From: Anastatus disparis
Taxonomy: Eukaryota; Arthropoda; Insecta; Hymenoptera; Eupelmidae
Direction of reading: 5' to 3'
Assembly (NCBI GenBank): GCA_017163975.1
Contig: JAFFSR010000227.1
Location: 2,418,001 to 2,482,000 of the forward strand
Length of the DNA: 64,000 bases
Below are positions 20,641-33,500 of this stretch, one piece after another (position 1 is the first letter of the stretch; each line of letters starts with the position of its first letter). Below the pieces are notes generated by a model. The model saw only the letters and a list, made by a program, of their open reading frames with translations. It made no database searches and was not told the DNA's origin. A program made the position numbers and the translations under genes.

Positions 20641-23600
20641 ACTTATTTATTCAAATGTTCTTTTTTTTATTAAAATTCAAACGATACTATTCCGAATGCC
20701 ATATTTGGACTTTAGAGTCAATGTTTGAGCACATGTATTTTTTTAGGAATACAAACAAAAGTTATGCTAATGAAGTAGAATTAAAGAAAAGAAGAATTTT
20801 GATCAAAGTAGTCAAAATGGCGGCTATTACGAAGTTTACCTCCTATTTATGAATGGGAAAGATAAGTTAAGAAAATGCATAAAGTGAAGCAATGTACTAC
20901 AGCATATAGTGAAAAGCCGGCTAACACTATTTTAAAATATGTATAACGGCTGTTAACGAGTCGAGTGGATAAATTAAATGTAAGAAACGCGTGTTAGTTT
21001 TCTTCCGTTTCGTTTCTTTTTTTTATTGGCTTGATTTCGTATTTTTCACTTCAACTTCTAATTCTTTCTAAATTTAGTTTAAGCCCACGCAAATTTTTGT
21101 TTTGGTCGTACAAACCAGTTGGTAATTTTTAACTTTTGATACGAAATTTATTATTTTTTATTTGTTTTTTTTTCTTCTCCGTATCTTTTTTTTTATCGAT
21201 CCGTAAAAAAATGAATGAAACTTTATCTTTTTGTGCTTGTCGTTGAAATCGAGAAACTCGTGTATATATTTATTTTATTTTGGCTTGTGTTCTCTGTGCC
21301 ATTTAATACAAAATATGAGTATGTGCTAATTTTGTTACACAAGGAAGCTCCTTCATTCTTGATGCATAGTTTCTTTTTGCAAAATAGATATTTGAATACT
21401 TATATATACGCTTAATAAGAGGCGAAATTTTTAGCGACGTTAGCAAAATTTTAAATGTTAAAAATGGAAATTTATGTGCCGTGGTTAAAGGTAAAATATG
21501 ATAAATTATTTTTCAGTTGTAATAATATATAATTTCAATTTTTAAAGTAAAAATTATTTTATTCTTCTCTTAAATTATATTTAAATTTAGTCAATATAGA
21601 TGATTGGTTTATTTTTTTAAACAAGTTTTCATGTGAATATGAATTTCGAAAATAAATCAAAACCTTTCATTGTTATTATAATGCACAGAAAACAAAAGAA
21701 TATGTAAAAACTTATTTGCTGGACTATAAATAGCATTATAAATAGACTTATATTAAGTCTAATATGATTTCATTTAAACATTATTCAATTAAAATTTTAA
21801 TAAATTAAGCATAAACTATATTCAACAAGATTACAATAACTACCATTTTTACATAATTAACTATGCATAGTAATAACTATGTATACTAAAAATATTTCTT
21901 TGTTCACATAAATAATTGCATCATGCTGTAGAATTTTTTTTTCAATAGGAATTATTAAGACAAGGAATAATAATTGTACGCAAAATACTGTAAACACTGG
22001 TATATTGATTTCTACGAGTATAAACCAAAATTGCGGTAATATAATAATTATAATAATATTAATATAATTAATAATACAAGAAATAGCGATTCACTCATAT
22101 ATTCATTAAATGAGCTTTTTAAAATGCCAAAAAGAAAAAAATTAATTCCAAGTGCATCAACGCGGAAACGTCGTTCTTTGATGACTTCTTTCGTTTCTTT
22201 TTCACTATTCATCTTTTAGTTCTAGATCTTTTGTCATGTCTAATCGTTCGAGAGAAACACAACAGGATGTAAATGGAAAAAAAAAATAGTTACGCAAGTG
22301 AACAAGTCACAATTTTCGCGATAACGATAGTTTTTTTTCTTTTCAAGTTTGCAGTCTCTGTCCCTCAACTGTAATCATTTGTAGGCTATAGCGATAAGAC
22401 GTAATTCATTGAAAGATGCATTAGTTGTTTTGTGTACAAAAAGAAAATTACGATGTAAATTATTGGACAAAGGGTTTCTCATTTAAATAACAATAAGAGC
22501 ATAATGATTAAAGCACAGTAGTTTCTTTATAATTTTTACCATTGAAAATATGCTTTAATAATTAAGGCGAGTTTAATTCTAAGTTATGTAAAAAAATTAT
22601 GAAGGAAAGTCTGAGTATAAAGTTTTATACAAAATGTGTTGATTATTCGCATACAAATGTTTGATTATTTACACATTTTTATCTGTATATTGTACAATAA
22701 GAATGTATATACTTTGTAGAGTTTTAGAAAAGTTATTTTATTAATTTTACGAGTATTTTCCTTATTTTTACATTTATTCTACTACATTTTATTATTACAA
22801 AATTTATAGCACGTATTGACAACCAGTCAATTTAGCTTTTAAATATGCCGAAATGAAGTGTTATTATAAAAAAAAATCGAATTGCCCAATGATTTACGCC
22901 GTCAATGTATTTAAATTTTTTGCGCACTTTCGTCATCAATAGTATTATGAAAAAGAACAAAATAATCCGCCAACATATGGCTGCATTGCAGACGATTTGT
23001 ACGTTTCGAGGAAGACTAGTGGGCGATTCGATAACTTCGTGCATACTTGGTATTTGCGTGGAATTTGGCACTTTGATTGAAAAAATATTCTTATGCAAAT
23101 ATCAAGTAAGACGACAGTTACAAGATATTATGATATCGATACACCTGAAAATTATGCATCGGTTTAAAAGTCCTCCAACGCTGTACAGAATGAAATGATA
23201 CTCTATCCGCAGTTCAAAACAATTTCAGTAGATTTTGTCTTGGAAACAAGAGAACATTTTTTGATTTTGTTTACAAAAGTAATTTCTAAATTGTAAGAAG
23301 ATTTTGATGTGCTAGAAGTATTGAATTTTAGTTCTGAAAATATTTTGTGTTGTAGTCATTAGTCAATTTTCATAAAATAGTTATTTTTATTATCCTTATA
23401 AAAACGTATAAAACTTTATCAATAAAATTATTGATTTTTATCCTTTCACTTCTTTAGCACAGAAAATCAGTTTTTACGATTTACAAATTATCAAAATACA
23501 TGTATACTTTTCCTGTTTTATACACAATAGGTAGTTTTTTTTAATTATTTTTATTACTGTATTATATCTGAAATGATTTGATTTTTTACAAAATTCGTTG

Positions 23601-24448
23601 CTTCAAAGGACGGATATGCCTTTCGCACTGTAGAAGAATAAAATGTATATTTTCCTTTCTCTTTTTTTTATATTTATTTTTACGTACGATCATTGCATAC
23701 GTAAAAAATCGGCGCAGAAAATTTATAAACCATCCAGCGTTTCGATTTTTTTTCGCTTAATACCAAAGCGATTTTGTTTTTACAATGTAAGTGTCTTGTA
23801 ATAATTAAAAAAAAAAACAAGTAATTTGAAGCTATAATAATCATTTGATGTGTTTACGTGACACACGTAAACTTCTGCGATTCACCATCGAAGAAATTTT
23901 TTTAACAAAGCTTTGTGGGTATGCTCAGTCTCTGGCCTACCCGATACTATTATCAAAAAGTTTGAAAAAATGTCCGCTCGAACGCGCACGCATTCGCTTG
24001 TGCTTGATACGTCACTTTTATCATCTTTACTCCCTTGGATTTTCACATTCGTTGTTTCAACTTTACTTTTTCCCATATAGAATATCTTTTACATTCTCAT
24101 TTTCTTATATGCTTCTCGATTTTATTATGTCTTAGTGTACTCTATATGCACCTTTGCGCCAACCTTACATTAATAATAAGAAAAAAAAATTGACCTCCTT
24201 CGTAAGATAAAAAAAAATAAAGATAAAAATGTTGCAGACAACAATCAAAGCGTCGCTTGATATAGCTCAAGTTATTGGATGGCGCAAAATCTAGTCGTTT
24301 TATCGAAGGAGGTACGATTAATATATGCACCGCATTTGCAAAGTTCTACAAGAAGCTAACGGCGATGATGATGACAACGATCGACGACGACGAAGACGAC
24401 AACAACAACGAATTATACATCCGCGGGCTCCGGCCTCGCTTTAGAAGC
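20641..24448. other. intergenic between TAB2 upstream region and CLIC 3' end
   Basis: No gene is supported. The part next to 24448 is the CLIC 3' untranslated region (minus strand) and contains a CpG-rich low-complexity run of GAC/CGA triplets at about 24362-24412. Two opposite overlapping frames at 22832-23198 have somewhat balanced codons, but I see no domain in either. Confidence 0.45.
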
Positions 24449-24529
24449 CTAGTCGTCGTTGACCTCGATTGGGATGCTTGTTGTAAAGGTCGGTGTTTCC
24501 AATTCTTCGTGTTTCTTCATCTTCATGCT
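24449..24529 (-). CDS. Clic: CLIC exon 4 (C terminus)
   Basis: The acceptor TTTACAG precedes 24529. The exon encodes SMKMKKHEELETPTFTTSIP and six further residues (IEVNDD), and ends in TAG at 24451-24449. It corresponds to the conserved arthropod C-terminal tail beyond the GST fold. Confidence 0.95.
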   Translation of the reverse strand, partial: SMKMKKHEELETPTFTTSIPIEVNDD

Positions 24530-27500
24530 CTGTAAACAAAATTAAAAGTAAATAAAGATTGTAAAAAATCAATTCGATATACAGAGTGTACATATATCTT
24601 GATGATATGCTTTTTTTGTTTTATAATTGTTCTTTAAATGAAGTTGCGCAATCGAGTCGTTAATTCGATTAAACGAAAGGAAAAACCAGCAGCCATGAGG
24701 AGAGAGGGAAAAAGGTATGCATCTGTTTAATTAGCCAACAAGTGGACGGTATATAAGTGAATTAGAGAGGCAATTTGGGTCGCTGAATGCACGATCACAT
24801 TAAAGCTTGTATTACTAAAAGCAGAAGGTAAATTATATACAGGAGAAGCAGAATTTTTTTTGTTATTTTGCGATGGAAAGCTGAAAAAGAGATGGTAAAA
24901 GGCGATTGCTTAAGCTTTATAAATTGAGGCGAAGAAAGGTGAACGGTTTGAAATTTTTCGTATTGCTAATTTGATGTCGAGAGAAAGAGAGAGGATGATG
25001 TTTTATATATATATTAGCGGTAGTCAAAGTACCTGCTTTATATCCATTGGAAATCGGGTAATGATGTACATCTTTAATTAAAATATTTGGTTATTTTAAA
25101 GAGTTTTAGAGCAGCTTAAATTATAATAAAAAGAATTTATTTTTACAATATTAGAATAAATTAAAGGTTAAAAATCATTCAGGCTAGTTAATTTTTCAAA
25201 TCATGCAAAACTTTATTTTCTAAACAATAGAATTGAAGTATAATGATTATTTTTAATGTTATTGGTATTGCTTTTTTTCAAAATTACAATAAGTCATTAT
25301 TGAAGTCATTATGATTTATCTGTACTTTTTTCAATAATTGCTTCAAGCAGTCTTTTTTAATGTATTTACAAATTCACATTCTTATGTACTAAAAATTTAA
25401 AGGAAATAATTTTTCCAACTAGTTAAATTTTTAATAAATTAAAAAAAAACATCTAAAACACTTCCGTGTAACAATCATATTTTAAAAAAACTCAAAATAA
25501 TCATTATAACTACAAATAATTGCCTGTTATTAAATAATAATTAAAGGATCAGAAAACTTAACATTCTTCATAATTAAAATAATTATCTTAAGTAGAAAGC
25601 AGCATTAAAAAAAATAAAATTTCTATATCATGCAGTTTTATTAATCTAAAAGTCTATATTAAGTAATCATATACCAGCTTGTACACTAGTTATTGCATAT
25701 ATTCCTGATAATAAAAAAATATGTATATATAAAGAGAGAAAATGAGGTCAAAAAAATGAAATCAATACTAACTTGCTGAAGTTTATAATGATTAATAATG
25801 TCTTGATCAGCTGGACAGCTTTGTAAGAAGGCATCGAGCCTATACATGTGATGCATGTATCGCCACAAATGCACCATACTCTCAGGTATTTCAAAGTCAG
25901 CGAAATATTTTCCAGCTACGCGAATATGTTGTAATCGTGGCATTAATTCACAATCGAAACAGCACATTGTGTCGCCTGTAAGGAAGCGTGTGCCTTTGCG
26001 ACCCAAATGTTCATCGATCTTACGTAAGTGAGCCATCAGCGACGATGATTTAGGATCCTTATCCTTATCCTTTGCGTTCAATAATAACAGCTTTAGTTTC
26101 TGCAAATAAATGAAAAAAAAGATTTTTTTATTTAAATAAATTATATTTTTTTTAAAAAAGATTTTTGTATTTAAATAAATTATATTCTTTTAAAAAAGAT
26201 TTTTTTATTAATTTTCAATTATATTGTGGTTATTTGTAATAGTTAAAAAAATAGTCTCTATATAAGAAAGACTAATCATTTCAATGATAAAACTATCGTA
26301 TTCTTTGCTTTTAAAAAATTGACTTTCTCAAAGTTTTATTGCTAAAGATGAAAAAATAAAAATTTAATAAATGACGGTACAGAGTCTCTTTATTTCTTAG
26401 AAAGTTGATTCCTTTACAACATTTTCCATTGATAAAAAATATTTAATACAAAACTTTAAATTAAATTTATTACTTAAAATGGTATTGTCTGTAATTACTA
26501 TTATCTATATTTACAATTTTTATAAAAATGAGTTTTCATACTATTAGATTAGATACGTAAGGAAAATAAATTCATTTATATGATTATTGATTTATAATTC
26601 CTTAGAAAAAAGTTATTCACGTTAACAGAAAAGTTGAATCATTCTAGCGGGCTCGCGAGTGTAGATAATATTTTTGATCGTTAATTTATTTTTAGATTAA
26701 AAACCTTTTTGTGATTACCGATCATTATTAAAGATAGTATACTATTGTCCAAAAGAATTCGTACTTTTTTTTAAATTACGCATTATTAATATGAATACAA
26801 TTAAAATTGATAAGAAAGCTAAAACTGAGAAGAAAGAATAATAAGTAATTAATAAACTTTGCATGAATGTTTTCGATTACATTTTTTTTTCTAAAAAAAA
26901 AAAAGATTTATAATCTAAAAGAATGAGGTCGTCAGTGGCTCACTCGGTAGAGCGATGGATTGGTAATCTGAAGGTTCCGAGTTCAAATCCCGCCCTCGGA
27001 GCCCGATTAATACGAGCACCACTGTACATTACATGTGCTTTGTTTACAAACACACTGAGGACCTCCGTCGCTAATTAGCATCGTAATAATAGCATAAATA
27101 CAGCGACGTTAAATAATAAAAAACATTTTTTAAAAATTTTTTCTTCAGATCATTTCATTTTTTTTTAAATGTAAATATAAACAATCATCAATGAAGAATG
27201 TAAAAAATATAACAATAATTCTAAAAAATGGTATAAATTTGTCACTTGACTTGAGTTCCAAAATTTCGAAGAATATTTAACAATAAAAGTTAAAAGTAAA
27301 ATAAATAATGTTAAAAGAAAAAATAAATAAACTTACACTAAAAAGATTTTCGACAAGAGTCGCAACATCCTTATCTTGAATGAAAAGATTGTGTCCACCT
27401 GGTATGTTTTTCATAATGTGTCTTTCGATCTTTTCATTTTCAAGTATAGCATCACCATTATCAATGAGAATCGGCGGCGGTGTGGCCTGGAAATTGGTGC

Positions 27501-30500
27501 GAAAATCAGGTGGCGGTTTTTGCATATCAACCGTCGTTACTTTGAGTGATATTGTTTTAAGCTCGGCCAACAAGTACAAATCCATAAAGTATTCTTGGCA
27601 GAATAGACAAGCACCCTTTCTGCGGCCATCGATTGTTGAAGCCTGAAATACATAAAAAAATCATATTTATTATTATAAATATATTATAACTATATTCATA
27701 TTTTTATTTTAAATATAAATAAGATAACATTGTTAAAATAAGTAAATCACAACGAAAAAAGAAATAAATACGTAAGAATACATTTCTATGCAAATTTTAA
27801 TCTACAGACGTAAGATGATGATTGTAATATTTTTTTTTATACAATTTGTTTGAATAATTAATTTATGTAAACTCTTATTATTATTTTTTTAAACTCAACT
27901 AGTCAGCAAACGTAGGTTGTAATTTTGTTGTTGTTTATTTTTTACTGCAGTCGTATTTTTTATTAATATGCAAAAATTTAAAAATGTACGGCAGTAAATG
28001 ACGAAAAAAATCATGTTATGTACTTGAGCGATATATTTATGGTTAACAAAAAATTGTTGAAAAACTTTAATGTCCTTCTTTCTATAGCAAGTAATTAGAG
28101 GCGAGCTAATATTATGCTTCCATTAATAGATCTCAATAGCAACAATCAGCAGGTATTTGTAAATTACGATTAAATTCAAAGTGGATAATGTGATTTTTTT
28201 TTTTAAGTAATAAAAATTCATTTATCGTTATCTGGTTTACTGAACAAACGATAATACACGTGTTATTTCAAGATTCGATAAATTCTTAATCGAAGATAGT
28301 ACTCGATAAATGTATCAAGGTTAATGAATAACACGTTAATTTTTTCAGCGTACGTTTGTTAAAAATAACTTTTTCATTTTAAATATCACATTTTTATGTC
28401 ATTTGTTATTGTCGTATATTGTGCTTCGAAAAAAATTTCTCTAGAAAATTCACTTTAATTTCCGTAAAAATATGATGTTACGCATGAATCATCAACCTTA
28501 ATGTGCTTTGTCCAGTTTAAATTAATGCGTTTTTAATATCATGGGAATGTGAAACATTCAACATTTACATGATGAAAAGATATAATTTATTCTTTTATGT
28601 CAAGTATAAAACAATTTTAAATAAATATGCTGCGTATTTTTTAAATATCATATCAAATTTAAAAGTGTAGCTTCATTTATTTCAGATAAATTTTAGAATT
28701 TCTAAAATCTTGACTAATGAAAGTGTTTCAATCAGCTCATAATTATGTTAATGGCATACATAATGGGATTCTTTAAATAAAGAAAACTACCAATTATTTT
28801 TGTGAAATATTCAAAACATAAATATTCCTCCCACAACATGAAATAAAGTTGTATTACAAGTTACGCTAATAATCGTATTGTTAAGACGGTAGACTAAACT
28901 TTAGATATATTAGCATCTATAAATCAATCTTTAGGAATAACTTCTTAAAAGACTTTTTAAACTGTGTAAATTTCTCCATCAGCCATACATAGCTTAAGCT
29001 TAATTGATCAGAATAAATTTAATAGTCCGAATCGCTTTGATTGTAACAAATTTAAAGAGTCGATTTCTTTTCGTCGCTCTTATTTTCATCTGCAAAACGA
29101 CGACAGAGCAACTATGTATAGTACATTTGAAGAAATAAAAGATAGACCCCTTCTCCTTTTCGATGAATCTCCTTCGATTTAGCGTAATCCATTCTCGATG
29201 AAAACACGATTTCTCGTCAACTTTGTTTTCTCTTTTGGATTTTTCAGTTCATATACATATAATACATATACAACGGTTGGTTATATAGCTAACATAAGAT
29301 CTTTTTTACGCATAATTGCAATCGCGTTTGGCAGCTATACGCTTGATTATATACAATGTATTATTATGTATAAAGATATATATTGGTATTAAAACTTTTA
29401 ACCTACTTTAGTAAAATCTTCGAAAGAAAGGATAGATGGATTTTCACCGATAGAAAGCAAATTATTGTTACTTGGCTCGCTTCGCCGGATGGATGATAAA
29501 GAATGGCGTTATAGAGTTACATTGTTATTGTTATATTTATACATGCTTGTACAATATATGTATATAAAACCAGTGATTTATGAAGAGATGAAAACATGTA
29601 TATAAGCGCAAAAAAAATTATATGAAATTATTTTTTTACATATATAGAAGCCTATTAGCGAACATTATTACCTTATTAATTTTAAACACTTTTAGCTGCA
29701 CACAATATGTGGTGAACCTATTTTACGATGTTTAAAATGTATAAAGTGCTACTTAATTGATGTTTCTATATAATAGTCATCGATATAGATGGTAATATAT
29801 TTAAACAGTTCTATTTAACAGCTTTCCCTTTTTTTTAAATGTATAAGACTATGTCGAAAGGAATATATAAATAGATATGTATAAAGTTTTATTATATATA
29901 TATTACAAGTTTGCAAAAAAAGAAATTAACGACAGCTTAAATATTGCACTGAAAAAGTATAAATGTCAAAGTTTTAGATTTATTTCAGTGGTACTTTCAT
30001 TATGTGAAAGTACGTACGCCGGTATGAATCTAAAAAAAAATTTAGAAATTCTTTGAAAAACATTTGAATGTACATTTAAATTACAGATTGTAAATAATAT
30101 GTATGATATTTATTTTAAAACCATTAAAATAATGATTTTTTTCGTTAATAATTTTTTTTTGTAAAATTGCAAAAAAAAAAATATTAATATTGTGACGAAA
30201 AATTATTGTACTATGTATTTGTATTTTATTTAGCGCATGCGATATGATATATAATTGATGAATATAATTGCATGCTACAAGTGTTATCGCTTAAAAAAAT
30301 ATTTTTAAAACGTTCACGTTATAACGACCATTAATTAAAGTTGATAAGATTTAATTAAATGACGCTGCAAATGTTTATAATTCAAATTTAATAAAGACTA
30401 TTTTCTATTAGCATCTGCCTCAGCTGATGGAAAAATTAGAAAATTTATTGATCTTCAATAATCGATTCCAACACATTACAAACAAAATGCATTTGAATGC

Positions 30501-33500
30501 ACGATCGCTGAATCAATTATTTTAAAAGTCAGGCTTGTTTTTATGAAAACAACTTTTTACAATCTTTCTTACAATAATTACGCAATCCTAATTAAAACGA
30601 GAATCGCCGATCTATCTTCGTATCAACAATCACGAATTCAAGCCGCATTAAATTGAAATGAAGTAGCTATTTTTTTATCTTTTTTTAATTAATAATCTAA
30701 TTTTCACTTTCATATCTTACTCTGAACTTATGTAAATGTAGCAGGGAGTCTATTATTTTCTCATGCACAGTTTTCGTAACAATATTGGATCTTAGACTCT
30801 TAATTCCTTCCTCTTTTTTTCTCTTTTTACTCTTTTTCTTTACTTTGTGATAAAAAAAACGCAACAAGAGAATTTAATAAGAAAGAATAAAAGTAAAGGG
30901 TATCCTTTCCTATATCTTTTTAAAGTTCATACCTTAGTAAAGTTATAAGACTCTTTAGTGCACACGCGAATGACGCATAAAAGCTTGCCTTTATTTTCTA
31001 CATAACGAACTAAAGGATTACGCAATATGAGAAAGTCAAGGCCCGTCACGAGAGAGTTTCATGTTTGTCTCTGGCTATATTTGCGCGTGGCTATGTATAA
31101 GTGGCTTTTTAAGCAAATACTTAATAGTTCGCGTAGTGCGTAAGTATTTGCAGAAGAAAGAGAATATTGATGACGGATCGGGACAATGACTTGATATTCT
31201 TCAAATTTTTTTAATATACGTGATTTTCGATTAATTTTAAAAGGCGTTACAAGAGGATATAAAAATGTGATTTGATTAGATGAGTGCCATTCATAAATTT
31301 TTGGAGAATTTATGGGTGGCCAATGTTAATGAGCTGTCTTTTAATGTAAACGAGTTTTTCAAGTATATGACATTTTTTTCCTTTAGTGATTGGTTAATAT
31401 TAGCAAATTCTATTTTGGAATATTTCTAATCGATCAAAAGATACGGAACTTTTTTTCACTATTTATAAAGCTTAATTTATATTGTTTTATTTGTAATTAA
31501 CATTTTTATTTATTTTTTATAAAATATTCACATGCATTATAAATGTTAAAAGTTATGTATTAAAAAGTTTTAAGAATCTAATAAAGATTAAATCAATGCA
31601 ATATGACGTAACTGATTCTCCTTCTCTTTTTAATACTATTTAAAATCTTATTTCGCTAATTTAGTTTTGTATTTAAGTTTTCTGCAATTGATAAAAAAGC
31701 TATCGCACGGCATTTGTAAACCTTAAACTTGTTAATGAGACTTTGGTATTTTTCCTGAAAGATAATATAATTTACAAAATCAATTTCCGAGAAAAAAAAG
31801 GTGAATAAGTACGTTTAATCTTATTTAACGGTTCTTCTAAGTACTTCGTAAAAAATAAAAAAATAAAAAGGCTTTTTTCTAGAAACTTTTATTTATGTGC
31901 ACGTGATAATTTAAGTTGTAGAATTTTGTATTAAATAATAGTGGCAATTTTGATTTTGATTTATGGATACCCGTAAAACTTTGTATTGTGATGCGATTTT
32001 AAAATCAGATTTATAATGTTACAGAACTTTCTCGCAATAAGTTTCGTATAAAGTTCTACTTTTTAGATGTGGTTAAAACAAAATACAAACGAAAGTTGTA
32101 AAATTTTTAAATAAAAAAAATTTTAGTTAATAAGAGGTTAAATGTAATCTCATTACTCATAACATTTTTGGGGACCATTAATATTTTCATTGTTTTTTCA
32201 AATCTAGAATAAACGAATGATTTCCACGATAAAATATGAGATAATGGTAAAATAATCGATAGATTATAAGTAAAATAATAAATGTCGAGACCTTTTAAAC
32301 GAAACCTTGAAACAAAACAAGTAAAAAAATAAGTACATATACGTGTAACAGTTAAGGAACGAACACTCTTACATTGGTATTACATCAACATTATGCACAT
32401 AAAATACAAATAAATTCAAGCGCCTCGATTCCCATAATCTCTTGTAATTATACCGGTAAGAATTGCGAGCCTTCGTACGTACAGTATATACACTGCACGC
32501 AATAACAAAATGCGAGCACCTAATAGAGAAACAACAAGAAAAAAATTCTTCCACTTCGACATTTTGCTTTCAATATCACGCGTACAGCGCGAAATTTTCC
32601 CACTAAAGATTAAGACCATATGAAATCAAATACCTTACGAACGTGTTATCTCGCGGAAAATGTTTTCGTGTATGAAACAACTCGAAGCTTATGCTCAATA
32701 ATCGATAATCTCAAGTTGAAAAAAAAAGTTCGAAAGAGAGGCAAGAGAGAGAGAAAGAAAGAAAAGCGATAAGCGCAATGTTGTATAGGCGCAGCTATTG
32801 GATTACTATAAAGGAGTTCTCGCGTGTGTACGTACTATTTATATGGAGCTAAATCAATGCCAAAAAGGAATAAAACGTATAAAGAAAAGCTGAGCGAGTT
32901 ACCATGGAATGTTTTATATAAAAGCAAAAAGAGATAAAGAAAAATAAATAAATAAATGGGAGGGGATGTATAAAGGGTTTTAAAAGTATGCTGTTGCAAT
33001 GTTACAACTTATATCATACAGCACGCAAACAGCATTCAAGGTGCAAGGATATATTTTAGCTCTCTGCTTATTTGCGATACACAACACGCGTGCCTCTTGA
33101 ATTTTTGCTTGTTTACAAAGTGTTAAAAGTCATGGGGATTTAAAATTACCTTGGACTTCTTTAAAAAGTATCATTGACTCGAGGGAGAGAGAGAAAAATA
33201 AATGAAAAGGAGATTATGTATGAGCTTGTTGTTGTTGCTGCTCATTTGACGAACGATAAATGTCGATTCCATACGTCGAGACTTATGATTTTTAAAAATT
33301 TTTGCAATTTTCAGGATATTTATATCGGAGGAAAAATGATTTACAGCCACTTTAAGGAAATGTAAATGCTTTCTCAAGTTTATTTAAGAAAAAGATTGTG
33401 CATATGACTTTGTTGGGATTGTTGTTGTGCATGTACAGAATTTCTATTGTTGAATTTTTTTTTTAATAAATGGTCGTAAATATTATTGTTGTAAAAGTAA

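Noticed and set aside
22832..23198. overlapping ORFs on both strands (88 and 97 codons)
   Set aside because: Codon use is somewhat balanced, but no domain, splice context or similarity is visible, and only one strand could be coding.
26936..27000. tRNA gene
   Set aside because: A and B boxes are present, but the ends do not form an acceptor stem and the sequence continues into a body shared with another copy. It is a SINE head.
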